A stretch of DNA of 64,000 nt. Source: Mesorhizobium loti (GTDB lineage Bacteria > Pseudomonadota > Alphaproteobacteria > Rhizobiales > Rhizobiaceae). Every line of letters begins with the position of its first letter. Position 1 is the stretch's first letter. The stretch lies in the NCBI RefSeq assembly GCF_001510895.1, contig NZ_LPWA01000001.1:248001-312000 (forward strand). Direction: 5' to 3'. The translations under genes were made by a program, and so were the position numbers. The notes beneath the pieces were generated by a model. The model ran no database searches. It had not been told where the DNA came from and saw only the letters and a program-made list of their open reading frames with translations. Below, piece after piece: positions 37,683 to 47,778 of this stretch.

Positions 37683-39151
37683 ACCACGATCGTCTTCAGC
37701 CGCTCGGCGATCAACGCGGCGAGGCGCGCCGCCACCTCGTCCTTGCCCATCTCCGGCCATTCCTCGACGCCGGAGCGGGAGACGATGCGCACCTTGTTGC
37801 GGTCGCCGCCCATCACGCCGGAGGGGCCGATGCCGCTCTCATGCGAGACGTCGTTGGCGACGATGAAATCGGCGCCCTTTTTCTTCAGCTTCGCCTCGGC
37901 GTTGCTGATGAGATCCTGCGTCTCGGCGGCGAAGCCAACGACGAGACCTGGCCTCCGGCTGTGATGGCCGACGCCGGCCAGGATGTCGGGGTTCTCCACC
38001 ATCTTGAGCGAAGGCGGGCCCTCGCCCGCCACCTTCTTGATCTTCTCGCCGGCGGCGTTTGCCGTGCGCCAGTCGGCGACAGCCGCGACGAACACCGCAG
38101 CATCGGCCGGCAGCAGGCTCTCGACCGCCTCCTTCATCTCGGTCGCGGTTTCGACATGCGTGGTCGCGACCCCGACCGGGTCGGCGATATTGACAGGCCC
38201 GGAGACGAGCCGGACGTCGGCGCCGAGCCCCGCAAGTGCGGCCGCGATCGCATGGCCCTGCTTGCCGGACGATCGGTTGGCGATGTAGCGCACCGGGTCG
38301 ATCGGCTCATGCGTCGGCCCCGAGGTGACGATGATCCTGCGGCCGGCGAGCGGCTTCGGCTTCTCGTCGAGCATGGCCTCGATCGCGGCCACGATCTCCA
38401 GCGGCTCGGCCATGCGGCCCTCGCCGGCCTCGTTGCTTTCCGCCATCTCGCCTTTGGCCGGGCCGACAAAGGCGATGCCGTCCTTCTGCAGCATGGTCCG
38501 ATTGCGTCGCGTCGCCGGATGCGACCACATTTTCGGATTCATCGCCGGCGCCATCAGCACCTTCTTGTCGGTGGCCAAGAGCACCGTCGAGGCAAGGTCG
38601 TTGGCATGGCCATTGGCGAGCTTCGCCATCAGGTCGGCGGTGGCCGGCGCCACGACCAGCAGGTCGGCCTCGCGCGACAGCCTTATGTGGCCGACATCGT
38701 GCTCGTCATTGCGGTCGAACAGCTCGGTGAAGACATGGTCGGCTGATAGCGCGCCGACCGACAGCGTGGTGACGAATTCCTGCGCGGCCGCCGTCATCAC
38801 CACCCGGACCGATGCGCCGCGCTCGCGCAGGCGCCGGATCAGGTCGAGCGACTTGTAGGCGGCGATGCCGCCGCCGATGATGAGCAGGATGCGTTTGCCG
38901 GAAAGCGTTCCCCGAATTGCTGGCTTGCCGGATACGGCAGGGATGGGAGTCGCTTGCCGATTGGAGTCTGTCAGCGCGCGCAGCGTCTTCTCGATCTGGT
39001 CGATGCGATCGGCCTGCCCTGCCCGGCCTTCGACCGCCGCCCGGATCATCGCGCGCGCCTGCTCCTCCATCGAGCAGCCATTTTCGGCCGCCAGTTGCCG
39101 GAGCAAGTCCTTGACCTCGTCGTCAAGGTTGCGGATCGTGATGCTGGCCAT
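37679..39151 (-). CDS. coaBC: CoaBC with an N-terminal ribbon-helix-helix (FitA-like) domain
   Basis: A 490-residue fusion. Residues 1-45 (MASITIRNLDDEVKDLLRQL, then SMEEQARAMIRAAV) look like a FitA/Arc-type RHH DNA-binding domain. From residue ~85 (SGKRILLIIGGGIAAYKSLDLIRRL) comes CoaC, 4'-phosphopantothenoylcysteine decarboxylase, with the APAMNPKMW motif. CoaB, the CTP-dependent ligase, follows (VTSGPTHEPIDPVRYIANRSSGKQG; VADWR; KKKGADFIVANDV). Together they make 4'-phosphopantetheine for coenzyme A. The RHH part is in the same frame with no stop; ATG of CoaC alone is not evident. An RHH that could bind its own promoter suggests autoregulation (inference). Confidence 0.9.
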   Translation of the reverse strand: MASITIRNLDDEVKDLLRQLAAENGCSMEEQARAMIRAAVEGRAGQADRIDQIEKTLRALTDSNRQATPIPAVSGKPAIRGTLSGKRILLIIGGGIAAYKSLDLIRRLRERGASVRVVMTAAAQEFVTTLSVGALSADHVFTELFDRNDEHDVGHIRLSREADLLVVAPATADLMAKLANGHANDLASTVLLATDKKVLMAPAMNPKMWSHPATRRNRTMLQKDGIAFVGPAKGEMAESNEAGEGRMAEPLEIVAAIEAMLDEKPKPLAGRRIIVTSGPTHEPIDPVRYIANRSSGKQGHAIAAALAGLGADVRLVSGPVNIADPVGVATTHVETATEMKEAVESLLPADAAVFVAAVADWRTANAAGEKIKKVAGEGPPSLKMVENPDILAGVGHHSRRPGLVVGFAAETQDLISNAEAKLKKKGADFIVANDVSHESGIGPSGVMGGDRNKVRIVSRSGVEEWPEMGKDEVAARLAALIAERLKTIVV

Positions 39152-39225
39152 CTGATTGCACCCGCTTCAAGCTGACGCCATCAATGATAGCAATGCAATC
39201 AAACGGCGACAAGGCTAGGCGAGAA

Positions 39226-40799
39226 TCAGAAAATCCGCCACGCGACGTAGAGCAATGTCAGCGCGATCACCCACAGCGCAATGCGGCCGGAGCGAGTGTG
39301 ACGCGCCTCGGCCTTGCCGATAGCTTGAGCAGTCGCCTCGTCGAAGCGCAGGCCGTGCTCGGCCATCAGGTCGATTTCGCGCGACAGCCGCTCGGTGCGG
39401 GCCGCGATATCCGGCGCCTGCCTTGCCAGCGCCACCAGCGCCTTGCCGGCGTCGCGCGCGTCACCAAGCATGCCGCGCGGGCCGAGATTGCTGGCGATCC
39501 AGTCGCTGACCACAGGCTCGGACGTCTTCCACATGTTGAAGGCCGGATCAAGCGTGCGGGCGACGCCTTCGACCACCACCATCGTCTTTTGCAAAAGCAC
39601 CAGTTCGGTCCGTGTCGCCATGTCGAAAAGGTCGGTGACCTCGAACAGCAGCGTCAGAAGCTTGGCCATCGAGATCGTCTCGGCCGATTGGCCATGGATC
39701 GGCTCGCCGATGGCGCGGATCGCCTGCGCGAAGGCCGAGACATTGTGCTGGCGCGGCACATAGCCGGCCTCGAAATGCACCTCGGCGACGCGCCGGTAGT
39801 CGCGTACGATGAAACCGTAGAGGATCTCGGCCAGGAAGCGCCGCTCCTTCTTGCCGAGCCGGCCGGCAATGCCGAGATCGACGGCGACGATGGTGCCGTC
39901 GGGCTCGACGAACAGGTTGCCCGGATGCATGTCGGCATGGAAGAAGCCGTCGCGCAGCGTGTGCCGGAGGAACGACTGGATGAGGTTGGCGGCAATCACC
40001 TTGAGGTCGTGACCGGCGGCGGCAAGGCCGGCCAGATCGTTCATCTTGATGCCGTCGATCCACTCCATGGTGATTACATCGCGGCCGGTCCTTTCCCAGT
40101 CGACCGCGGGCACGCGAAAGCCCGGATCGTCCTTGGTGTTCTCGCCGAGCTCGGAGAACGCCGCCGCCTCGAGCCGCATATCCATCTCGATCTTGGTGTC
40201 TGCGCCAGCGTCTCGGTCACCTCGACCGGACGCAGGCGGCGCGACGAGGGGATGTATTTCTCCTGCAGACGAGCGGCGAGGAAATAGCTTTCGAGATCGT
40301 GGAAAAAGTGGCGACGCACGCCCGGCCGGATCACCTTCACCGCCACGCGCGAAATTATTCCGTCACGAATGACTTCGGCGCTGTGCACCTGGGCGATCGA
40401 CGCGGCCGCCACGGGCTCGCCAAGGCTGGCATAGAGATCGTCGATCTTGCGCCCGAGCGAAGCCTCGATCGCCGCGATCGCCGCCGCCTTCGGAAAGGTG
40501 TCCATCTTGTCCTGCAGCAGGGCGAGGTCGACCGCCATGTCGTTGCCGACAACATCGGGCCGTGTCGCCAGGAACTGGCCGAGCTTGACGTAGGACGGCC
40601 CCAGACGCACCACCGCCTGCGCCAGCCGGTCGCCGCGTTGATGCTTCCTGGCGCGACGCCGGGTGAGCACTCGCGCCAGACGCCAGCCGAGCTTCGGCAT
40701 GCCGGAAAGCTCTTCGCCGGGCAGCGCCGCGACGACGCCCTCGCGGACCAGCACCCAGCCGGCCCGCACGAGCCTGAAACCAGCGCCGACGGTGGTCAT
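39226..40799 (-). CDS. ubiB: UbiB (ABC1/ADCK) ubiquinone biosynthesis kinase-like protein (one frame break)
   Basis: An atypical kinase/ATPase needed for ubiquinone production, about 524 residues when a base near 40203 is restored. The N-terminal part carries the KxGQ motif (VKLGQFLATRPD) and AAASIAQVH. The second frame carries EMDMRLEAAAFSELG, FFHADMHPGNLFV and VAVDLGIAGRL (catalytic and metal sites). Two C-terminal membrane helices end the protein. It follows ubiE by 13 bases and precedes coaBC, a common alphaproteobacterial order. Confidence 0.9.
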
Positions 40800-40812
40800 C
40801 GCTGCGCTTGCC

Positions 40813-41589
40813 TCAAAGCTTCCAGCCCGAATGAAGCGCGGCGATGCCGCCCGAATAGTTGCGATAAGTGACGCGATCGAACCCTGCCCGCGTGATCATG
40901 GCGGCAAAATTCTGCTGGTTGGGGAATTTGCGGATCGATTCCACCAGGTAGGAATAGGGCTCACCGTCGCCGGTCACCGCCTTGCCGATTTTGGGAATGG
41001 CGTTGAACGACCAGGCCTCGTAGGCCTTGTCGAGCAGCGGCATGTCGACTTCGGAGAATTCGAGGCAGAGGAAGCGCCCGCCGCGCTTCAGCACGCGAAA
41101 AGCCTCGCTCAGCGCCACATCGATGCGAGGCACGTTGCGGATGCCGAATGCGATCGTATAGGCGTCGAACGTGTCGTCGTCGAAGGGCAGCGCCTCGGCA
41201 TTGGCCTCGACGAAATCGGTGTTTTCCGAGAGGTTTTTCTTCTCCGCCCTGTCGCGACCGACTTCGAGCATCGAGCCGTTGATGTCGAGCACCGTAGCGT
41301 GCGCGTGGCGGTGGCTGGCCTCGATGATGCGGAAGGCGATGTCGCCCGTGCCGCCGGCGACGTCGAGCACCTTCCAGCCAGCCCGCTTCGGCGGATTGAG
41401 CCAGGCGACCATCGCGTCCTTCCACAGCCGGTGCAATCCGCCCGACATCAGATCGTTCATGAGGTCGTATCGATTGGCCACTTTGTGGAAGACATCGTTG
41501 ACCAGGGACTGCTTGTCGCCTGCCCCCACCTTCCTGAAACCATAGGAGGTTTCCATGCCGCCCGCGGCCGTGGTTCGCTCAACTGACAT
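40813..41589 (-). CDS. ubiE: Ubiquinone/menaquinone C-methyltransferase
   Basis: A 258-residue SAM-dependent methyltransferase. Motif [16 protein letters not shown] lies at residues ~73-87, the UbiE signature [18 protein letters not shown] at ~40-57, and [29 protein letters not shown] follows. It C-methylates the demethylated quinone ring. ATG 41589 is chosen over a short upstream frame. First of ubiE-ubiB-coaBC. In many rhizobia mutM lies upstream in the opposite direction; here the neighbour is an adenosine-deaminase-like gene. Confidence 0.94.
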   Translation of the reverse strand: MSVERTTAAGGMETSYGFRKVGAGDKQSLVNDVFHKVANRYDLMNDLMSGGLHRLWKDAMVAWLNPPKRAGWKVLDVAGGTGDIAFRIIEASHRHAHATVLDINGSMLEVGRDRAEKKNLSENTDFVEANAEALPFDDDTFDAYTIAFGIRNVPRIDVALSEAFRVLKRGGRFLCLEFSEVDMPLLDKAYEAWSFNAIPKIGKAVTGDGEPYSYLVESIRKFPNQQNFAAMITRAGFDRVTYRNYSGGIAALHSGWKL

Positions 41590-41652
41590 TATTTTGATCC
41601 GCCATAAAACCGGCGGGACCATAGCCGATCGATGGGGCCGACGCTATTGTCG

Positions 41653-41679
41653 AAGGCGCGGTTTTCGGCCGCGCCTTCG
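41653..41679. repeat. Hairpin between ubiE and the adenosine deaminase gene
   Basis: GAAGGCGCGG and CCGCGCCTTC form a perfect 10-bp inverted repeat with a TTTTCGG-type loop in the divergent intergenic region. Role unknown; possible operator or repeat. Confidence 0.35.
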
Positions 41680-41757
41680 AGACGGGTTCGGGCGGAGTCT
41701 CGCATGATTTTTCGCCCGGAATCGGCGCAAGGACAAAATACCGGACGGGATGGCCGC

Positions 41758-42729
41758 ATGATTTTGAAAGCCGAATTGCACTGCCACATCGAAGGGGCAG
41801 CGGCGCCCGACCTTGTCGTCAGCCAGGCCCGCAAATACGGCAAGGACCCCTCGCCCTATATCCAGGACGGCTCCTTCGTCTGGCAAGATTTCAGCTCGTT
41901 CCTCGCCGCCTATGACTTTGCCTCCGATCTGTTCCGCACGGAGGAGGACTACGCCCGTCTGACCGATCATTATCTGACCAGCCTCGCCCGCGACGGCGCG
42001 ATCTATTCCGAGGTCTTCATCTCGCCGGACCATGCCAAGAAGGCCGGCCTGTCGCCCAAGGCTTATACGGATGCGCTGGGCGAAGGCATGGCCCGCGCCA
42101 AGGCCAGGACCGGCATCGAAGGCCGCATGATCGTCACCGGCGTGCGTCATGTCGGCGTCGAGGCGATCGAGCAGGCGGCGCGCTTCGCGGCCCGTTGCGG
42201 CCATCCGCTGGTGAGCGGTTTCGGCGTCGCCGGCGACGAACGCATCGGCGATTTCGAAGATTATGTCCGGGCTTTCGAGATCGCGCGCGAGGCAGGGCTG
42301 GGCATCACTATCCATGCCGGCGAGTTGATGGGCTGGGAGAGCGTGAAAGCAGCGCTCGACCATATCCGCCCGTCCCGCATCGGCCATGGCGTGCGCGCCA
42401 TCGAGAACCCCGACCTCGTTCGCCGCATCGCCGCCGAGGGCGTGGTGCTGGAATGCTGCCCCGGCTCCAACATCGCGCTCAAAGTGTTCGACAGTTTCGC
42501 CGACCATCCCTTCCCCGCGCTGCGCGCCGCCGGCTGCAAGGTGACGCTCAACTCCGACGATCCGCCCTATTTCTGGACGTCGCTGAAGCGCGAATACGAC
42601 ATCGCCGCCGAGCATTTCGCCATGGACGACAAGGCGCTCACCGCCGTGACCAGAACGGCCATCGAGGCGGCCTTCGTCGACAGGAAGACAAGAGCCGCCC
42701 TTCTTACCCGTCTCAACGGCGGACGCTGA
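41758..42729 (+). CDS. add: Adenosine deaminase-like amidohydrolase
   Basis: A 323-residue metal-dependent deaminase. The zinc His pair is in KAELHCHIEGAAAPDL (start ATG 41758, MILKAELHCHIEG). Further sites are ITIHAGELMGW (metal His, near residue 182), RIGHGVRAIENPDL (catalytic His) and TLNSDDPPYFW (Asp-Asp). It deaminates adenosine to inosine, or adenine in the related ADE branch; the two are hard to separate here. An alternative ATG 17 codons upstream adds a non-homologous stretch. Opens the nucleoside locus, next to upp. Confidence 0.9.
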   Translation: MILKAELHCHIEGAAAPDLVVSQARKYGKDPSPYIQDGSFVWQDFSSFLAAYDFASDLFRTEEDYARLTDHYLTSLARDGAIYSEVFISPDHAKKAGLSPKAYTDALGEGMARAKARTGIEGRMIVTGVRHVGVEAIEQAARFAARCGHPLVSGFGVAGDERIGDFEDYVRAFEIAREAGLGITIHAGELMGWESVKAALDHIRPSRIGHGVRAIENPDLVRRIAAEGVVLECCPGSNIALKVFDSFADHPFPALRAAGCKVTLNSDDPPYFWTSLKREYDIAAEHFAMDDKALTAVTRTAIEAAFVDRKTRAALLTRLNGGR

Positions 42730-42854
42730 TCACTTCTTCCGATTTGTTTTGCTGGATTCCTGGCAAAAGCTGTGGTGGATGGCGGCGGGCGGTTCCTTGG
42801 CCGGCGCAATGCCGCTAGGGTCGCTTCAGCAAGCCGGAAATACAGGAGATCACG

Positions 42855-43484
42855 ATGCAGGGCGTCACCGTCGTCGACCACCCCCTTGTCCAGCACAAGC
42901 TGACCATCATGCGCAAGAAGGAGACCTCGACGGCCGGCTTCCGGCGGCTGCTGCGCGAGATCTCGCTGCTTCTGGGCTACGAGGTCACCCGCAACCTCGA
43001 GCTGACCACCACCACCATCGAGACGCCGATCGAGGAGATGGAAGCGCCGACGCTGGAGGGCAAGAAGCTGGTCTTCGCCTCGGTGCTGCGTGCCGGCAAC
43101 GGCCTGCTCGAAGGCCTGCTCGACCTGGTTCCGGCGGCGCGCGTCGCCCATATCGGCCTCTATCGCGATCACGAGACGCTGGAGGCGATCGAGTATTTCT
43201 TCAAGGCGCCGAGCGACCTTGCCGACCGCCTGGTGATCGTCGTCGACCCGATGCTGGCGACCGCCAATTCAGCAATTGCGGCGATCGACAAGCTGAAGGG
43301 GCGCGGCGCCACCAACATCCGCTTCCTCTGCCTGCTGGCCGCGCCCGAAGGCATCGAGCGCTTCACCAAGGCGCATCCGGATGTCCCGATCTTCACCGCC
43401 TCGATCGACCGCCAGCTGAACGAAAAGGGCTATATCATGCCTGGCCTCGGCGACGCCGGCGACCGCATGTACGGGACCAAGTGA
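42855..43484 (+). CDS. upp: Uracil phosphoribosyltransferase
   Basis: A 209-residue salvage enzyme joining uracil and PRPP to UMP. The start [32 protein letters not shown], the PRPP loop [19 protein letters not shown] and the uracil-binding end [17 protein letters not shown] are all family hallmarks. RBS AGGAG eight bases before ATG. Works with deoA and cdd in pyrimidine salvage. Confidence 0.96.
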   Translation: MQGVTVVDHPLVQHKLTIMRKKETSTAGFRRLLREISLLLGYEVTRNLELTTTTIETPIEEMEAPTLEGKKLVFASVLRAGNGLLEGLLDLVPAARVAHIGLYRDHETLEAIEYFFKAPSDLADRLVIVVDPMLATANSAIAAIDKLKGRGATNIRFLCLLAAPEGIERFTKAHPDVPIFTASIDRQLNEKGYIMPGLGDAGDRMYGTK

Positions 43485-43590
43485 GCGTTTTTCTTTACCG
43501 CTTTATTTACGCAAAGATTACGGTTCCGGCGCGCGTTAAGGCTGAAAACACTATGTCGGCGTAGGATTGAGCCTTCACGAAGGTCGATCC

Positions 43591-44157
43591 ATGCTGCGCA
43601 AGCTTCTCCTCCTTGGCATCTTTGTCGGAAGCTCGGCATCGATACCGATCGTCTATCAGTCGAATCCGCAGATGGTCGAAACCCTGCTGAGATCGGCGGT
43701 CGCCTCGAAGCCGGCAATCCCCGAGCCCCAGTCGGACGTCAATGTTGCCTCGGTTCCGGCCAAGCCGGCGGCGCCGATGCCGCTCGGCCGCCAGGTGCTG
43801 GTCAACGCCGACGAGCGCGGTCATTTCACCTCCGCCTTCAAGCTCAACGGCCGCCAGATCGACGGCATGATCGACACCGGCGCGACTCTGGTCGCCATCA
43901 ACACATCGACGGCGCGCCGGATCGGCATTTCGCTCAACCAGTCCGATTTCAATCATCAGGTGAACACCGCGAACGGCGCCATCAAGGCCGCCGTGGTCAC
44001 AGTCGAGCGCCTGCAGATCGGCAAGATCTCTCTGGACAACGTCCAGGCGGTGGTGCTCGACGACCGGGCGCTGCAAACCAATCTGATCGGCATGAGCTTC
44101 CTGCAGCGGCTGCAGAAATACGAGGTCCAGAACGGCGCGATGCTGCTCGTGCAGTAG
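43591..44157 (+). CDS. Retropepsin-like aspartic protease (TIGR02281 type)
   Basis: A 188-residue protein with an N-terminal signal anchor (MLRKLLLLGIFVGSSASIPI). A variable linker and a single-lobe pepsin/retropepsin domain follow, with the catalytic motif IDGMIDTGATLVAIN near residue 93 and the flap-like LIGMSFLQRLQ near 172. Such clan AA proteases in alphaproteobacteria face the periplasm and probably act as dimers. ATG 43591 is the first start that keeps the anchor. Target unknown. Confidence 0.85.
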   Translation: MLRKLLLLGIFVGSSASIPIVYQSNPQMVETLLRSAVASKPAIPEPQSDVNVASVPAKPAAPMPLGRQVLVNADERGHFTSAFKLNGRQIDGMIDTGATLVAINTSTARRIGISLNQSDFNHQVNTANGAIKAAVVTVERLQIGKISLDNVQAVVLDDRALQTNLIGMSFLQRLQKYEVQNGAMLLVQ

Positions 44158-44178
44158 TGTTCGTCTTCGCGCCATCGC

Positions 44179-44214
44179 GGGCGGAAAACCGCGACACACT
44201 TTTCTTGGGATTGC
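44179..44214. repeat. Degenerate RIME-like repeat copy
   Basis: GGGCGGAAAACCGCGACACA then CTTTTCTTGGGATTGC matches the right half of the palindromes at 53408-53508. It lies between the convergent protease and deoA genes. Confidence 0.4.
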
Positions 44215-44220
44215 CCTACC

Positions 44221-45536
44221 TCAAAGAGGCAGGATCCGCCTGAGCACGCTCTTCTCGGCGGACGGCTTCGAGGCGCCGATCGAATAGGCGGAACGCACCA
44301 CGGCGGCGGCGGCCTCGGCATCCGCCTCGCTCCGCGCATGGACCAGCGCCAGCGCCTCGCCCGCCCGCACCTCCGCACCGACGGGCAACAGCCTTGTAAG
44401 GCCGACGGAATGATCGATCCTGTCGTCCGGACGGGTGCGCCCGCCACCCAGCCCGACGACGGCAAGCCCGATGTCGCGTGTTGCGATGCCGGTGACGAAG
44501 CCGTCCTCCGTCGCGTCCACCGCCAGTTCGACCCGCGCCTTGGGGAGATATTTTTCCGGGTTCTCGACGAGGTCGGCGGGACCGCCGAGCGCCGCCACCA
44601 TGCGCGCGAACACCGCCGCCGCGCGGCCGCCGGCAAGCGTCTCGGCGGCGCGCCTGATCCCATCCTGGTTGGACGAGACAATCCCCGCCAACTGCAGCAT
44701 TTCGGCGGACAGCGCCAGCGTCACATCTTCCAGCCGGCGATCGCGGAAACGGCCGGTCAGGAAATCGACCGCGTTCTTTACCTCGACCGCATTGCCGGCG
44801 GCCGAGGCCAGCGGCTCGTTCATGCCCGTCACCAGCGCCGACGCTTTCAGGCCCGCGCCATTGGCGACCTCGACCAGGCTGTTCGCCAGCGCGACCGCAT
44901 CGCGCGACTTTTCCATGAAGGCGCCGTTGCCGACCTTGACGTCAAGCACCAGCGAGCCGAGCCCGGCGGCGAGTTTCTTCGACAGGATCGAGGCCGTGAT
45001 CAGCGGCACCGACTCGACGGTGCCCGTCACGTCGCGGATCGCATAGAGACGGCGGTCGGCGGGGGCCAGGTCGGCGGTCTGGCCGATGATGGCGCAGCCC
45101 GTTTCCAGCACCGTCTTGCGCAAGCGCGCCACATCCGGCTGGCTGGCATAGCCGGGAATGGCATCCATCTTGTCGAGCGTGCCGCCGGTATGGCCGAGAC
45201 CGCGGCCGGAGATCATCGGCACATAGGCGCCGCAGGCGCGACGATCGGCGCCAGCATCAGCGAGACATTGTCGCCGACGCCGCCGGTCGAATGCTTGTCG
45301 GTGATCGGGCCCGGCAGGTCGGACCAGTCGAGCACGTCGCCGGAATCGCGCATGGCGGTGGTCAGCGCCACCGCTTCCTCGCGGCTCATGCCTTTGAGGA
45401 ACACCGCCATGGCGAAGGCGCCGATCTGCCCTTCCGACAGCGTGCCGGCCGCAATCCCCTTGATGAAGGTCGCGATCTCGGAGGCCGAGAGCCTGTGGCC
45501 GTCGCGCTTGCGGCGGATGATTTCCTGGGGGAGCAT
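44221..45536 (-). CDS. deoA: Thymidine phosphorylase (one frame break)
   Basis: Cleaves thymidine (and deoxyuridine) with phosphate to the base and deoxyribose-1-phosphate. The start [20 protein letters not shown] (ATG 45536) and [18 protein letters not shown] are in one frame. After a break near 45240 the rest, [22 protein letters not shown] to the C-terminal alpha/beta domain, is in another. One base restores ~438 residues, the expected length. The start overlaps the punA stop in a TGATG arrangement. Confidence 0.9.
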
Positions 45537-46342
45537 CAGCTTTCCGGCAAACCTTCCTCGAAGACGCGCCGCAGGATCGTCGCCAGCCGCGCGCCGCCGA
45601 CCGGCGCCATGTCCTTGGTTTCCTGATGCGAGAGTTCCGCCCCGGTCATGCCTGCCGCCAGGTTGGTGATGACCGAGCAGGCGGCGACCCTGAGGCCGAG
45701 GAAGCGGGCAAGGATGACTTCCGGCACGGTCGACATGCCGACCGCGTTGGCGCCCATGACGCGCGCCATGCGGATCTCGGCCGGCGTCTCGAAGCATGGT
45801 CCCGAGAACCACATGTAAACGCCCTTGTGCAGCGCCGTGCCGGTTGCCTCGGCCGCCTTTTCGATCGCCTTGCGCAAGCCGGCATCATAGGCCTCGGTGA
45901 GGCCGACGAAGCGACGGTCGCTCGGCTCGCCGATCAGCGGGTTGGAGCCGGAAAAGTTGATGTGATCGGTGATCAGCATCACCGAGCCCGGCCCCATGTC
46001 CGGCTCGACCGAGCCGGCGGCGTTGGTGAGGATGAGATGCGAGATGCCGATGCCGGCAAGCACCTCCAGCGCCGGGCGCATGGCGGCGGCGTTGCCGTGC
46101 TCGTAGTAATGCGCGCGGCCGGACAGCATCAGCACCGGCGTGCCGGCGAAATGCCCGGCCACCACCTCGCCGGCATGGCCGGACACGCCGCTTCGCGGGA
46201 ACCCAGGCAGCTCCGCATAGGAGATGCGCCTTGCGTCCTCGACCTGGTCGACAAGCCCGCCAAGGCCGGAGCCCAGCACAAGCGCCGCGGTCGGCGCCAG
46301 CCCGTCCAGCTTCTCGACCAGATGATCCAGCGCTTCCTTCAT
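45536..46342 (-). CDS. punA: Purine nucleoside phosphorylase
   Basis: A 268-residue trimeric-type [18 protein letters not shown] (phosphate site), [46 protein letters not shown] and [11 protein letters not shown] are diagnostic. It phosphorolyses purine nucleosides (inosine, guanosine, possibly adenosine). It lies between cdd and deoA. Confidence 0.94.
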   Translation of the reverse strand: MKEALDHLVEKLDGLAPTAALVLGSGLGGLVDQVEDARRISYAELPGFPRSGVSGHAGEVVAGHFAGTPVLMLSGRAHYYEHGNAAAMRPALEVLAGIGISHLILTNAAGSVEPDMGPGSVMLITDHINFSGSNPLIGEPSDRRFVGLTEAYDAGLRKAIEKAAEATGTALHKGVYMWFSGPCFETPAEIRMARVMGANAVGMSTVPEVILARFLGLRVAACSVITNLAAGMTGAELSHQETKDMAPVGGARLATILRRVFEEGLPES

Positions 46343-46355
46343 TTGAAGCCGTTCT

Positions 46356-46748
46356 TCATTTCAAGATGTCGCCCCTGAAGCCATAAGGCAGCATGTCGCC
46401 CATGGTGACCGTCTCGACCACGCCGGTATTGTCGCAGAGATAGAGCTTTGTCTCCGGCCGGCAGAATTCCGCCAGCCGCTGCCGGCAACCGCCGCAGGGC
46501 GAGCATCTGGCCATGCGCTCGGCGATCACCGCGATCTCGGTGATCTTGCCGCCGCCGCCCATGACGTAGTGGCCGAGCGCAGTGGTCTCGGCGCACCAGC
46601 CTTCGGGATAGGAGGCCACCTCGATATTGGCGCCGGTGAAGACGCGGCCGTCTTCGGTGCGCAGCGCGGCACCGACGGGAAACTTGGAATAAGGCGCATA
46701 GGCCTTGGCCATCGCCGTCTTCGCCGCCTCGAACAGATCATGCGACAT
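46356..46748 (-). CDS. cdd: Cytidine deaminase
   Basis: A 130-residue zinc enzyme converting cytidine and deoxycytidine to uridine forms. YSKFPVGAALRTEDG, GWCAETTALGHYV (His-to-Cys variant of the first zinc motif, with catalytic Glu) and CSPCGGCRQRLAEF (PCxxC zinc ligands) identify it. A Cys in place of the first His is normal for tetrameric CDAs. Located between the permease and punA. Confidence 0.94.
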   Translation of the reverse strand: MSHDLFEAAKTAMAKAYAPYSKFPVGAALRTEDGRVFTGANIEVASYPEGWCAETTALGHYVMGGGGKITEIAVIAERMARCSPCGGCRQRLAEFCRPETKLYLCDNTGVVETVTMGDMLPYGFRGDILK

Positions 46749-46805
46749 TCAGTTCTTCTCTCCCACGATCTTGTTCAAATGCCGGTTGCCGAAGCCGCCC
46801 GAGCC

Positions 46806-47777
46806 TCAGCGTTCCTTGACGTAGGGCACACCGCCGGCGCGCGGCGGGATAGCCTTGCCGATGAAGCCGGCGAGCAGGATGACGGTAAGCACATAGGGCA
46901 GCGCCTGCATGAACTGCACGGGCACCTTGCCGACAATGGGAAGCGGCGAGCCCTGCAGGCGGATCGACGCCGCGTCGAGGAAGCCGAACAAAAGGCAGGC
47001 GAACATGGCGTTGACCGGCTTCCACTTGGCGAAGATCAGCGCGGCAAGAGCGATATAGCCCTTGCCCGCGGTCATATCCTTCACGAAGCCGCCATTCTGC
47101 ACCATGGAAAGATACGCGCCGGCCACGCCGGTGAGGATGCCGGTGCAGATCAGCGCGCGATAGCGCAGCCAGGCGACCGAGATGCCGGCGGTGTCGACCG
47201 CGGCCGGGTTTTCGCCCACGGCGCGCATCCTGAGACCAAAGCGGGTGCGGAAAAGCACCCACCAGGTGAACGGCACCATCGCGAAGGCGAAATAGACCAG
47301 GATCGAATGACCGGAGATCAGCTCGGCGTAGATCGGCCCGAGGATCGGCACGTTGCGCACGGCTTCGGCGCCGGGCCAGGCGATCGCCTCGAAGCGTTCG
47401 CCCGGCTGCAGCGCCGGCGTGCGGCCGCCCTGCTGGAACCAGGCCTGGCCGAGGATGATGGTGGAGCCTGCGGCAACGAAGTTGATGGCGACGCCGGAAA
47501 CGATCTGGTTGCCGCGATGCGTGATCGAGGCGAAGCCGTGCACCATAGCGAAGGCGACCGAGATCAGGATGGCCATGCCGAGGCCAATGAAGGCCGAATG
47601 GAAGACAGAGGCTGCCGCAGCGCCGGCAAAAGCGCCGACCAGCATCTTGCCTTCGAGGCCGATGTCGAAGATGCCGGCCCGCTCGGAATAAAGGCCCGCG
47701 AGACAGGCTAGCAGCAGCGGCACCGAGAGGCGGATGGTGGAGTCCAGGACCTGGACGATTGCATTGAAGCTATCCAT
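46806..47777 (-). CDS. ABC nucleoside permease, BmpC/NupQ-like
   Basis: A 323-residue inner-membrane permease with 8-10 hydrophobic segments. GLYSERAGIFDIGLEGKML and ITHRGNQIVSGVAINF are signatures of the branched-chain/nucleoside (BMP) group. ATG 47777 (MDSFNAIVQVLDSTIRLSVP) lies two bases from the other permease's stop; a longer frame has no homology. Second membrane half of the importer at 46806-52777. Confidence 0.92.
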   Translation of the reverse strand: MDSFNAIVQVLDSTIRLSVPLLLACLAGLYSERAGIFDIGLEGKMLVGAFAGAAAASVFHSAFIGLGMAILISVAFAMVHGFASITHRGNQIVSGVAINFVAAGSTIILGQAWFQQGGRTPALQPGERFEAIAWPGAEAVRNVPILGPIYAELISGHSILVYFAFAMVPFTWWVLFRTRFGLRMRAVGENPAAVDTAGISVAWLRYRALICTGILTGVAGAYLSMVQNGGFVKDMTAGKGYIALAALIFAKWKPVNAMFACLLFGFLDAASIRLQGSPLPIVGKVPVQFMQALPYVLTVILLAGFIGKAIPPRAGGVPYVKER

Positions 47778-47778
47778 C

